64,000 bases of DNA from Erysipelotrichaceae bacterium OPF54 (GTDB taxonomy: Bacteria; Bacillota_I; Bacilli_A; Erysipelotrichales; Erysipelotrichaceae): positions 2,705,659-2,769,658 of the forward strand of contig BQKD01000001.1 of NCBI GenBank assembly GCA_022834735.1. Direction: 5' to 3'. Both the position numbers and the translations under genes were made by a program. The notes beneath the pieces were generated by a model. The model was not told the DNA's origin. It ran no database searches and saw only the letters and a list, made by a program, of their open reading frames with translations. This document shows positions 52,950 through 60,771 of the stretch, in pieces; position 1 is the stretch's first letter; every line of letters starts with the position of its first letter.

Positions 52950-53915
52950 CTACGGTTGCTCCGTCTCCTTTGTATCTTCTGTTTCTGTCTCTTCGAAATA
53001 AGTATACTCTTTATCCTGCATGCATACCCATTTTCCATCCTCAATTTTTCCCCACACGCTTTCGTTATCGCCATCCTTTAATTCGGTGATCATGACTTTC
53101 TCGTTCTCCTTGATGGAGCCGACCTGTTCAGCGTCCAGGTTCGGTTCCTTGCGGATCTTCATCGCGTATTTTGCCGCAAATTCGGTAGGAATCGTTTCCT
53201 CATCCGTTTCCTTTGTTTCCGTATCGCTTTTTTCCTCATCCGTCCGTGGCTCATCCTTGGACTCTTTGGACTGGATCTCTTTCACGCTGCTGCTCTGTGC
53301 AGCCCACGAACCGTTTTCGAGCTCGTACCACTCATGACCGATCAGGTCGCGGAAAACAGCCGTGTAGCGCGCCTGCTCGTCCTTGGCCAGGGTGCCGGTC
53401 TGCTCAGCCGATTCCGACGGATCGGAATACAGGATGATTTCCTTGGCAGCCTCGATCGTGCCCGGACCATCGCTTGTTTCGGTCAGCACGTTTTCGCTCG
53501 CATAGGAACCATCCTCATCGCGGATCAGGATCCAGCCGGTCTTCGTCTGGCCCCACAATCCTTCGGTCTCATCAATATAGGCCGTGTTATCGCACCAGAC
53601 AATATCGTTTTCCTTGAAAGAACCGCCGGTCTTCGTGCCTTCCGGACCGTCATATACATCCAGCGTTCCGGAAGCGATATACTCGCCCGCTTCATTGAGC
53701 ATACGGTACTCGTGTTTTTCGGAAACGATCGAAGCAATCGTATGGTTTGTTATAAGGCGGGCCCCGAACGTTATGGCACTGATCATGGCGCCAAGCACGA
53801 TCACTGCGATCACGATCCCGATGATCGTTTCTTTCCGCTTGTACCATGGTGTCGGTTCGGGTTTTCTGCCCGGGTCAAAAGGCGGAGGGGTCATATTTTT
53901 ATTTTCTTCTTTCAT
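52950..53915 (-). CDS. Membrane-anchored protein with SH3-like domains
   Basis: A 321-residue protein. A proline-rich cytoplasmic start (MTPPPFDPGRKPEP) and one membrane segment (TIIGIVIAVIVLGAMISAITF, about 29-49) precede a long extracellular part with SH3_3-like repeats: IDETEGLWGQTKTGWILIRD, ALTGTLAKDEQARY-type, and the C-terminal RKEPNLDAEQVGSIKENEKV with WGKIEDGKWVC. Glu/Lys/Thr-rich linkers join them. Probably binds the cell wall. GAGGAG lies six bases before ATG 53915; a TTG at 53918 is less likely. Confidence 0.8.
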   Translation of the reverse strand: MKEENKNMTPPPFDPGRKPEPTPWYKRKETIIGIVIAVIVLGAMISAITFGARLITNHTIASIVSEKHEYRMLNEAGEYIASGTLDVYDGPEGTKTGGSFKENDIVWCDNTAYIDETEGLWGQTKTGWILIRDEDGSYASENVLTETSDGPGTIEAAKEIILYSDPSESAEQTGTLAKDEQARYTAVFRDLIGHEWYELENGSWAAQSSSVKEIQSKESKDEPRTDEEKSDTETKETDEETIPTEFAAKYAMKIRKEPNLDAEQVGSIKENEKVMITELKDGDNESVWGKIEDGKWVCMQDKEYTYFEETETEDTKETEQP

Positions 53916-54004
53916 CAAATTCTCCTCTTTTCCAATTCAAAACTCAGTATACCGGCTGAGAATTACTAATGCAATAAAAAGAGAAAAACAAATACCTGCA
54001 AATG

Positions 54005-55042
54005 TTACACAAGCTTGTGGACACCTTTGACCGAGCGCAACGCCATTGTCAAAAGAAGAGAAACAAAAAACACGACAAGCGAAACGAGCGGTACCATCCA
54101 CAAAGCGTTCAGCGAGGCCAGATCGATCCATGAGGCCAGCAGGCGCAGAACGAGGATATGCGACAAATAGATGCCCAGAGTGCAGGAGGAAAGAAATTCA
54201 AGCGCAGGTTTCCATTTCTTCCTGAAAGAGGAATACCGGCTGCTGATCATAAAGATGGCCATTGCCTCCAGCAAGGTAAAGAGCGTGAAATTGGAAAACA
54301 GATCCTCTGCCGCAACGCCTTTTTTCATGGATACGAGAACAGTCGTCACGGCACAAAGGAACGGGCTGACAAGGCCGCCGGCATAGATCCATTTTCTCCA
54401 ATTTGAACGCACCGGAAAATTGACCAGGAACCATCCAAGCAAAAAATAGCTGTAATAGCGCAGGATATAGCTGAGCGGCAGCTGTTCGCTCAGGAGAACG
54501 AATGTCGTATGACCCGGAAAAATCGGGATATAGGTGATCGTACGGATCAAAGAGGCGCCTGCAAACAGGATCAATCCGTATTCGACCAGTTTTTTTGAAC
54601 TGAGCTGGGTGATCTTTTTCAGAAAAGGCGAGATCACATACAGGCCGATCAGCATCGGAATGTACCACAAATGAGCCGGTCCCTCGATCCACGCATGAAG
54701 GATCGAACGCAGTTTGAACGGAACTTCTCCTGCCAGCACATCATAAATCGTATACAAAGCCGACCAGATCACATAGGCTGCCGCAAGACGGATAATATAT
54801 TTTCCGTACAGTTTTTTGAGCGTCATTTCCCGGGGCGCCAGGAAGAACACGCCGCTCAGCATCACAAAGAGAGGTACGGCACTGCGCACGCACGCGTCAT
54901 AAAACGTATAGACTTTCCAGTTGAATGTATCAATGGGTACGGCGGAAAAAAAGCGGGACGATACGTGCAGGAAGACGACCATGAAGCACGCAATGACCCG
55001 CAATACATCCAGTCCGGTATTTCTTTCGTATTTTTTCTCCAT
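54005..55042 (-). CDS. Acyltransferase family 3 membrane protein
   Basis: A 345-residue polytopic protein of the Acyltransf_3/OafA type with about ten hydrophobic segments. It opens with TGLDVLRVIACFMVVFLHVS, which includes the conserved R and H of the family, and contains HAWIEGPAHLWYIPMLIGLY. It probably acetylates a surface glycan, in line with the neighbouring O-acetylation operon. The start at 55042 follows AAGGAG with eight-base spacing. Confidence 0.92.
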   Translation of the reverse strand: MEKKYERNTGLDVLRVIACFMVVFLHVSSRFFSAVPIDTFNWKVYTFYDACVRSAVPLFVMLSGVFFLAPREMTLKKLYGKYIIRLAAAYVIWSALYTIYDVLAGEVPFKLRSILHAWIEGPAHLWYIPMLIGLYVISPFLKKITQLSSKKLVEYGLILFAGASLIRTITYIPIFPGHTTFVLLSEQLPLSYILRYYSYFLLGWFLVNFPVRSNWRKWIYAGGLVSPFLCAVTTVLVSMKKGVAAEDLFSNFTLFTLLEAMAIFMISSRYSSFRKKWKPALEFLSSCTLGIYLSHILVLRLLASWIDLASLNALWMVPLVSLVVFFVSLLLTMALRSVKGVHKLV

Positions 55043-55088
55043 TTCAGATTCTCCTTTATTCACAAAAAATTATAAAAAGGACATGAAA

Positions 55089-55114
55089 AAAGGACAAGCT
55101 TTTCTGCCTGTCCT
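55089..55114 (-). terminator. Terminator of the left-copy 90-residue gene
   Basis: On the minus strand AGGACA (complement of 55109-55114), twelve-base loop, TGTCCT (55090-55095), then six T. The stem includes the stop codon. The equivalent right copy (57029) lacks the distal arm because the repeat ends before it. Confidence 0.75.
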
Positions 55115-55397
55115 AATCGAAACCTTCTTCGCTTCCTACCATGCTGCCATTCATATAACCGCAGGAGAAGCCGTCCTGAAAGCTCTGGTCGACCACTTTC
55201 TGCATCGTATTCATCAGCAGTGTTTTCTGGTCGTCATCAAGCTTCAATGATCCGGACAATGAATCGACCGCCTGCGCCAGAGCCGCATCGTCCTTCTTTT
55301 TCGCGTCTTCCGGCGTCATTTCCTCGTCCATCTTGCTCATATATTTTTTGATATCTTCACCAATATGTTTGAAAAAGTGTGCCATAGTTTCTCTACT
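55098..55397. repeat. 300-bp direct repeat, left copy
   Basis: Matches 57029-57328 over exactly 300 bases, same orientation; by eye six positions differ (about 98% identity). It spans the whole coding region of a 90-residue protein. The left copy includes the downstream terminator side and breaks off just before the ribosome-binding site. Between the copies lie 1631 bases of different DNA. Confidence 0.95.
55113..55385 (-). CDS. 90-residue conserved-looking protein, left copy (promoter side lost)
   Basis: Starts MAHFFKHIGEDIKKYMSKMD. Acidic, helical, with a glycine-rich tail (DGFSCGYMNGSMVGSEEGFD) and one cysteine. It differs from the 57044 copy at two residues (K/E near 18 and D/N near 71). 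The repeat junction at 55397 removes the AAGGAG site that precedes the right copy; upstream is now the transposase remnant, so this copy is probably not well expressed. It retains the original terminator. Family unknown. Confidence 0.7.
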   Translation of the reverse strand: MAHFFKHIGEDIKKYMSKMDEEMTPEDAKKKDDAALAQAVDSLSGSLKLDDDQKTLLMNTMQKVVDQSFQDGFSCGYMNGSMVGSEEGFD

Positions 55398-55695
55398 TCA
55401 CCAAAGAGCTCAAAGACGATTTTGGTGCAGGCACATTGTCCTATCCAAAGTTCCTGTCCAACGAGCTCGAGTTTCTGCTCAAAGCCTGGGTATACAATAT
55501 TTATCTTCTGTTCCTGAATCGGAAAGCAAAACACATGCCGGGCATTGTACGTATGCGGATGAATACATTCAGGAAGGCATTTGTCAGGATCGGCGGAAAA
55601 ATGATCTGTCACGCAAGGCAGATCACATTGTGCATCAGCAGAGCTTATGCAAGAAAGAGTTCGTACAATTGATGCGCAACATCCAAAACGAATAA
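55398..55695 (+). pseudogene. IS1380-family transposase, C-terminal remnant with frameshift
   Basis: From the first base after the repeat, a frame reads FTKELKDDFGAGTLSYPKFL, then NELEFLLKAWVYNIYLLFL, MNTFRKAFVRIGGKMICHAR and ITLCISRAYA. This is the order seen at the C-terminus of IS1380-type DDE transposases. The N-terminal ~80% is absent, and near 55645-55660 the frame shifts so that the natural end (KKEFVQLMRNIQNE) is in another frame. It is an inactive fragment. A T-rich hairpin (55700-55740) follows. Confidence 0.7.
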
Positions 55696-55699
55696 TAGA

Positions 55700-55740
55700 C
55701 AGATCGATATTTTAAATCGGACAGAGCGATCTGCCCTTTT
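55700..55740 (+). terminator. Terminator-like hairpin after the transposase remnant
   Basis: CAGATCG (55700-55706) and CGATCTG (55727-55733) with a 20-base loop, then CCCTTTT. The stretch between here and the next promoter (55741-55887) contains no gene that I can support. Confidence 0.5.
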
Positions 55741-55887
55741 CGTCATGGAATTATTCACTGTAAAACATTTCGAAGATCACAAATTTGAAAAATGTCTTTC
55801 AGCACAAGGAAAACTCATTGAAGAAAAGTGTTTTATAAATAATTTGGATTTTAGAAGTAAATTTATATTATATTGTACAAATATCAT

Positions 55888-55937
55888 TTGTTTTTGCCGT
55901 TAATTATTGTTATAATTTAATAAAGATAACGTTATCT
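55888..55937 (+). promoter_or_regulatory. Islet promoter with palindromic operator
   Basis: TTGTTT (55888-55893), 17-base spacer, TATAAT (55911-55916). Immediately downstream, at the expected start site, is the perfect 14-bp palindrome AGATAACGTTATCT (55924-55937), a likely repressor site. Confidence 0.7.
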
Positions 55938-55966
55938 ACAATAATAAGTTTGGAGAAGGTGAATAA

Positions 55967-56329
55967 ATGGACAATACTTCATATAAAGAAAAAATCATTT
56001 CTGAATTAGGATTTAACGAAAATAAATTAAATCGTTTGTTTGAAAAATGCGATGCTGATACCGAAGCAAAACAAATCAACTTTCTAATTAATTTAAAATC
56101 TTCAATTGAGTATAAACCGGATAATGATTTTTTTGTTAAAGCTTGTTTAGAAAACCTGCTATATGATTATGGTTTGAGTGTTGAAATGATATCTAAATTA
56201 ACTGGCATAGAAGAAAAAAACATTCTCATTGTATTGAATGGAAAAAACTTTTTGTCTTTAGAAGAAAAATACAATTTAACATGTTCACTTTTTAGACTTT
56301 GCAATTTAATTTTAAGTTTTAACCATTGA
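55967..56329 (+). CDS. Small protein with a helix-turn-helix-like segment (islet)
   Basis: A 120-residue, AT-rich-coded, helical protein behind GGAGAAGGTGA. The centre (LENLLYDYGLSVEMISKLTG, then IEEKNILIVLNGKN) reads like a helix-turn-helix, so it may regulate the following gene or bind the palindrome at 55924. N- and C-terminal parts are unlike anything that I recognise. It is followed after seven bases by a secreted protein gene. Codon and base use differ clearly from the neighbouring genes, suggesting acquisition. Confidence 0.6.
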   Translation: MDNTSYKEKIISELGFNENKLNRLFEKCDADTEAKQINFLINLKSSIEYKPDNDFFVKACLENLLYDYGLSVEMISKLTGIEEKNILIVLNGKNFLSLEEKYNLTCSLFRLCNLILSFNH

Positions 56330-56336
56330 ATTTAAA

Positions 56337-56858
56337 ATGTATTTTAAAAAATCCAAAAGAATAAGAGACTCATATGAAAAAATTATTTCTTTTTTATTAG
56401 CGTTGGTTTTATGTGTTCAGTCTAGTCCATTAATTATTTCTGCTCAAAGTTATCAAGCCCCGATAAGTTATAATTCATCAGAATTAGTTTTGGAAGAAGG
56501 AGAGCAAATTACTATACCAATTGAATTTACGCCTGAGGGAAAAGCATGGTTAGAAAAACAACGTAAAACAGTAACTGGTAACGCAGGAACAGTTACATTG
56601 AATTATGTTGGAGGAGGTGTGTGTTCATGGCAAGTAACTATGTTCGCTCCATTTTCTAGATTAGTCGTTTCTTTAAGAGCAACAGATATTACATCAGGTT
56701 TAGGGGCAGGTTATGGAACTTATTCAACTAGTAGTGGTACCTTTAAAGTCGCTGCAATATCCGGGCATCTGTTCACTGTGTATCTAGATGCTACTTCATA
56801 CATGGGTGTAATACTAATTGCCCATTCTAATCCATGCAGTATTTCATTTGTTGTATAA
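56337..56858 (+). CDS. Secreted protein of unknown function (islet)
   Basis: A 173-residue protein. A basic start (MYFKKSKRIRDSYEKI) precedes a signal peptide core (IISFLLALVLCVQSSPLIIS) with likely cleavage after SAQS or ISA. The mature part (about 135 residues) is beta-rich, with Gly/Thr/Ser-rich strands (GTVTLNYVGGGVCSWQVTMF, GAGYGTYSTSSGTFKV) and two cysteines (GVCSW and NPCSI) that could form a disulfide. No ribosome-binding site is visible, so translation probably depends on the upstream gene. A secreted effector, adhesin or bacteriocin-like role is possible, but nothing in the sequence proves one. Confidence 0.65.
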   Translation: MYFKKSKRIRDSYEKIISFLLALVLCVQSSPLIISAQSYQAPISYNSSELVLEEGEQITIPIEFTPEGKAWLEKQRKTVTGNAGTVTLNYVGGGVCSWQVTMFAPFSRLVVSLRATDITSGLGAGYGTYSTSSGTFKVAAISGHLFTVYLDATSYMGVILIAHSNPCSISFVV

Positions 56859-56952
56859 CTCTCCATATAATTTATATCTAAAAGCCGGAATATTTTGAAA
56901 TTGCTAAAAAGTAGTTATTTTAAATTATCCCGATTTAACAGATCTAAACATT

Positions 56953-57004
56953 AAAAAACAGGAATCAGTTTTTCTGCATCAGAAATTCATGATTCCTGTT
57001 TTTC
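56953..57004. terminator. Terminator of the islet operon
   Basis: AACAGGAATCA (about 56957-56967) pairs with TGATTCCTGTT (about 56990-57000), with A and T tracts on the two sides, so it can work in both directions. Confidence 0.82.
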
Positions 57005-57028
57005 TTAGCTAACAAAAGAATATACTTC

Positions 57029-57328
57029 GCTTTTCTGCCTGTCCTAATCGAAACCTTCTTCACTTCCTACCATGCTGCCATTCATATAGCCGCAGGAGAA
57101 GCCGTTCTGAAAGCTCTGGTCGACCACTTTCTGCATCGTATTCATCAGCAGTGTTTTCTGGTCGTCATCAAGCTTCAATGATCCGGACAATGAATCGACT
57201 GCCTGCGCCAGGGCCGCATCGTCCTTCTTTTTCGCGTCTTCCGGCGTCATTTCCTCGTCCATCTCGCTCATATATTTTTTGATATCTTCACCAATATGTT
57301 TGAAAAAGTGTGCCATAGTTTCTCTACT
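57029..57328. repeat. 300-bp direct repeat, right copy
   Basis: Pairs with 55098-55397. The right copy retains the ribosome-binding site and promoter side (57327 onwards) but lacks the original terminator arm, which is beyond its left edge. Confidence 0.95.
57044..57316 (-). CDS. 90-residue conserved-looking protein, right copy (intact promoter side)
   Basis: Near-identical to the 55113 gene (MAHFFKHIGEDIKKYMSEMD start). AAGGAG (complement of 57327-57332) lies ten bases before the ATG, so this is the copy likely to be expressed. After its stop codon the sequence departs from the left copy and the intrinsic terminator stem is missing; the islet terminator at 56953-57004 may serve instead. Protein family not recognised; acidic, helical, cytoplasmic. 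Confidence 0.75.
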   Translation of the reverse strand: MAHFFKHIGEDIKKYMSEMDEEMTPEDAKKKDDAALAQAVDSLSGSLKLDDDQKTLLMNTMQKVVDQSFQNGFSCGYMNGSMVGSEEGFD

Positions 57329-57377
57329 CCTTTTTCCATATTGTACGCTTTTAGAAATATGAACAAAATCGAGATGC

Positions 57378-58013
57378 CTATTCCAGCACCTCCTGCACGA
57401 TTGCGAACACCTCTTCTACGCTTTCCGCTCTTGGCTCATGATCAAATGGACCAAAGCCATAGGCAGCCAGGATGAAAGGCACGTCTGCTTTCTGCGCGCA
57501 CACATAGTCGTTGTAAATATCGCCCACATAGACAGCCGATCCAAGATCGTTCTCCTTCATGACATCCTGGATATTTTCGTCCTTTTCTTTTTGAAGATCG
57601 CCGTATGCCCGGGTCGCATCGATGTATTTTCCCAGCCCGTAATATTGTATGAACGCTTCGATATAGCCTTTCTGACAATTGGAAATGATAGCTGTAAAGT
57701 AATGCTTTGACAGCCTGGCAAGCAAGGCAGGGACCCCTTCAAAAAGGACCCCGCCATGCCGACGGATATATTCGTTTTCATGCAGCTCGCATTCCCGCAT
57801 GAGCGCATAGCGCTTTTCCGGCTCCAGATTCGGAAACAGGATATCGGCGATCCGGTTCATGGAAAGGCCCATGACCCGTTTCATATCTTCATCGCTCAGC
57901 GGTTCCAGACCATATTTTTCAAGGATCTCGTTCCACGCTTTGACAACCGCTTTGGAAGAGTCCCAGAGCGTGCCGTCCAGATCAAGAAGGACCCCTTTCT
58001 TTTTATCTTTCAT
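57378..58013 (-). CDS. HAD-superfamily phosphatase (phosphoglycolate phosphatase-like)
   Basis: A 211-residue hydrolase. Nucleophile motif VLLDLDGTLWDSS (DxD), a helical cap domain of C1 type (residues about 20-85), motif II AIISNCQKG, the lysine in YGDLQKEKDENI and motif IV VYVGDIYNDYVCA. Substrates could be phosphoglycolate or sugar phosphates. The start is either ATG 58013 or 58016; AGGAGG is four bases before the former. It lies eight bases after the potCD gene, so it may be cotranscribed with the transporter. Confidence 0.88.
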   Translation of the reverse strand: MKDKKKGVLLDLDGTLWDSSKAVVKAWNEILEKYGLEPLSDEDMKRVMGLSMNRIADILFPNLEPEKRYALMRECELHENEYIRRHGGVLFEGVPALLARLSKHYFTAIISNCQKGYIEAFIQYYGLGKYIDATRAYGDLQKEKDENIQDVMKENDLGSAVYVGDIYNDYVCAQKADVPFILAAYGFGPFDHEPRAESVEEVFAIVQEVLE

Positions 58014-58021
58014 CATGCCTC

Positions 58022-59938
58022 CTATTTCGCGGCGTTGCTGGCCGCGATCTTGACACGCGACCAGAGATCCGCGATCGTCTTGCGCGTGTTTTCATTGTAT
58101 GTGAACACTTCATCGTTCGGGTTGTCCGAACGCGGAACATAGGATTCGATGCCGGCAAACTCGCCTTCTGCCAGCTCATCCTGCGCTTCCATATTGCTTG
58201 CGGTATAACCGACATAGCTTGAATTATCATACGCTGCCTCATACTGGCAGGTATAGTTGATAAATTCATACGCAAGATCCACATTCTGGGCGTTTTTCGG
58301 AATGACCATCGCGTCGCTCCATAAATTGGATCCCTGTTCCGGAACAAAATAGCCCATGTTCGGATTTTCGGAGATCACATACGTGGCATCGCCGGAATAC
58401 ACCAGACCAAGCGCTTTTCTTCCCTGGGCCATATTGTCGATGATCTCATCAGTCACGATTTCCGGATTCATGGTCTGCACGCACTGAAGCAGCCAGTTAT
58501 AAGCGGCCTGGATCTCGTCTGGATCCTCGGTATTCATCGAATAGCCTAACGCTTTCAGGGCCATCATGAACGAGTCGCGTTCCGAATCATACAAATACAG
58601 ATCGCCCTTGTATTTCGGATCGAGGAAAATATTGAATCCTTCCTTTTCCAGATCTTTGATATCGACTTTCGATTTATCGTAGACGATACCGACGCTGCCC
58701 CAGAAATACGGTACAGAATACTGATTGCCCGGATCGTACGGCAGATCGAGAACGTTGGAATCGAGCAGATCGAGCGAAGCGCTGATCCGGCTGCGATCGA
58801 GCGGCTGCAGCAGATCCTCCTGGATCAGTCGCTGGATCATGTAGTCCGACGGCACAAGAATGTCGTACGATTCATTGTTGGCCACTTTGATATACATCTG
58901 TTCATTGGATTCGAAGTTGTCCATGACGACCTTGGCTCCGGTCTGTTCTTCAAAGCCGGAAATAAAGTTTTCGCCTACATATTCGCCCCAGTTGTACACA
59001 TGCAGCGTCTGCCCGGCAAACGGTTTGTTGTCGTCGGACGCCTTTTTATAAGAAAACAGCCCGATCGCGAGGACTGCCACAAGAAGGGCAGCAACGATCT
59101 TCGGCCCTTTGCGTTTTGGCGCCCGGAACTGGCCGTCCAGAGCCACGACCTTGTCCTGGGCCTTTTTGCGCAGGATCGAAATGATATTGGCAGCGAACAG
59201 GCCGAGCGTGATAAAGAGCACGACAAGCGTACTGATCGCGTTGATGCTCGGATTGACACGTTTGCTCATCGTATACACCATGATGGACAGGTTCTTGACG
59301 CCTTGTCCGGTCGTGAAGTACGAGATGATAAAGTCGTCGAACGACATCGTAAAGGCAATCAAAGCGCCCGATACGATGCCGGGCATGATCTGCGGAACAA
59401 TGACCTTTGTCAGCGACTGCCACGGAGTGGCGCCCAGATCCATGGCCGCGTCGGCCAGGTTCGGATCGAGGCTGCGCAGCTTCGGCATGATCGACAGGAT
59501 CACATACGGGATACAGAACGCGATATGGGCCAGCAGCAGGGTGGTGAAGCCTCTTTCCACACGAAACGTGATGAACAGGAGCATCAGGCCGATGGCGGTC
59601 ACGATCTCCGGGTTCATCATGGGCAGATCATTGACCTGCTGAACGAAGCGTTTGACCCATTTTTTCGAATACACCAGACCGATCGAAGTGATCGTTCCGA
59701 TAAAGGTGCTGATCACTGTGGCCGCGACCGCGATGATCAGGGTGACATACAAGGATTCCATCATGCTGTGGTTTTTGAGCATGGCCTCGTACCAGCGCAT
59801 CGAAAAGCCGGTAAAAACGGTCAGCGACTTGCTGCTGTTGAACGAGAAAATGACCATGAACACAATGGGGAGATAGAAAAAGACGATCGTCAGGGCCATG
59901 AGAACCTTGCCGAAGATCCGCGAATTTTTCGTTTTCAT
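58022..59938 (-). CDS. potCD: Spermidine/putrescine ABC transporter, fused permease PotC and binding protein PotD
   Basis: A 638-residue fusion. Residues 1-270 are the PotC permease with six hydrophobic segments and the EAA loop (DAAMDLGATPWQSLTKVIVP). A further membrane segment (IVAALLVAVLAIGLFSY, about 283-299) acts as tether, followed by a PotD-type substrate-binding domain outside the cell (TLHVYNWGEYVGENFISGFE, VPSDYMIQRLI, VPYFWGSVGIVYD). The acidic and aromatic polyamine-binding residues appear retained. The overlap with potB (ATGA, using ATG 59941) or ATG 59938 with better spacing are both possible starts. Confidence 0.92.
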   Translation of the reverse strand: MKTKNSRIFGKVLMALTIVFFYLPIVFMVIFSFNSSKSLTVFTGFSMRWYEAMLKNHSMMESLYVTLIIAVAATVISTFIGTITSIGLVYSKKWVKRFVQQVNDLPMMNPEIVTAIGLMLLFITFRVERGFTTLLLAHIAFCIPYVILSIMPKLRSLDPNLADAAMDLGATPWQSLTKVIVPQIMPGIVSGALIAFTMSFDDFIISYFTTGQGVKNLSIMVYTMSKRVNPSINAISTLVVLFITLGLFAANIISILRKKAQDKVVALDGQFRAPKRKGPKIVAALLVAVLAIGLFSYKKASDDNKPFAGQTLHVYNWGEYVGENFISGFEEQTGAKVVMDNFESNEQMYIKVANNESYDILVPSDYMIQRLIQEDLLQPLDRSRISASLDLLDSNVLDLPYDPGNQYSVPYFWGSVGIVYDKSKVDIKDLEKEGFNIFLDPKYKGDLYLYDSERDSFMMALKALGYSMNTEDPDEIQAAYNWLLQCVQTMNPEIVTDEIIDNMAQGRKALGLVYSGDATYVISENPNMGYFVPEQGSNLWSDAMVIPKNAQNVDLAYEFINYTCQYEAAYDNSSYVGYTASNMEAQDELAEGEFAGIESYVPRSDNPNDEVFTYNENTRKTIADLWSRVKIAASNAAK

Positions 59939-60771
59939 CATGAATCCTCCCGTCCGCTTTTCTTATCCATTTTTCGTACGAGCATCATCAGCAGCATCAT
60001 CACGAAGGCCATGATCATGGAGATGGCGGAGCCGAAGTTCCATTCGCCCACGGTGATGAACTGATTCTCGATCACGTTACCGATCAGGAAATACTGTCCG
60101 CCGCCCAGCAGCTTCGGAATGAAGAAGGCGGATACGGCAGGCAGGAACACAAGGGTGATGCCGCTCACTACGCCTGGCAGCGAAAGCGGGAACACGACAC
60201 GCCAGAACGTCTGGAACTTGTTGGCACCCAGATCGCTGCTGGCTTCAAGCAGGGACTTGTCCATTTTGGAAAGAACAGTATTGATCTGCAGGATCATGAA
60301 TGGCAGAAAGTTGTATACCATGCCGATCAGCACGGCCGTTTCGGTATACAGGAGCTCGGCGTTCCTGATCCCGAACAAAGACAGGAACCAGGAGGCCAGA
60401 CCGCCTTTGGACAGGATCCCGATCCATGCGTATGTTCGTACGAGCATGTTGATCCACATCGGCACGGTAATAGCCATGATGAGGATGCCCTGCGTTTTTT
60501 CGCTGCAGCGCGAAATAAAATAGGCGATCGGATATCCGAGCAGGAGACAGATCACGGTCGTTTTAAGGGCAATGATCAAGGAGCGCCATAAAATGATCAG
60601 AAAGTCCTTGTCGGTAAAGAAACGAATGTAGTTATCCAGCGATATTTGAAAATGGACGATCGAGTTGCCGGGCTGAAGAAATGAATACATAAAAATCAGC
60701 ACCATCGGAAGCAGCAGCATGAGAACTGCCCAGATCAAATACGGGATCGTTAACTGTCTGAACTTGCGCAT
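59938..60771 (-). CDS. potB: Spermidine/putrescine ABC transporter permease PotB
   Basis: A 277-residue permease with six hydrophobic segments. It begins [20 protein letters not shown] and has the EAA loop LEASSDLGANKFQTFWRVVF, LSLPGVVSGITLVFLP. It forms the membrane channel with the PotC half of the next gene, and is energised by PotA. It abuts potA (shared base at 60771) and potCD. Confidence 0.93.
   Translation of the reverse strand: MRKFRQLTIPYLIWAVLMLLLPMVLIFMYSFLQPGNSIVHFQISLDNYIRFFTDKDFLIILWRSLIIALKTTVICLLLGYPIAYFISRCSEKTQGILIMAITVPMWINMLVRTYAWIGILSKGGLASWFLSLFGIRNAELLYTETAVLIGMVYNFLPFMILQINTVLSKMDKSLLEASSDLGANKFQTFWRVVFPLSLPGVVSGITLVFLPAVSAFFIPKLLGGGQYFLIGNVIENQFITVGEWNFGSAISMIMAFVMMLLMMLVRKMDKKSGREDS

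Noticed and set aside
55436-55672. Independent small gene
   Set aside because: It is the C-terminal reading frame of a truncated, frameshifted IS1380-type transposase and has no start signals of its own.
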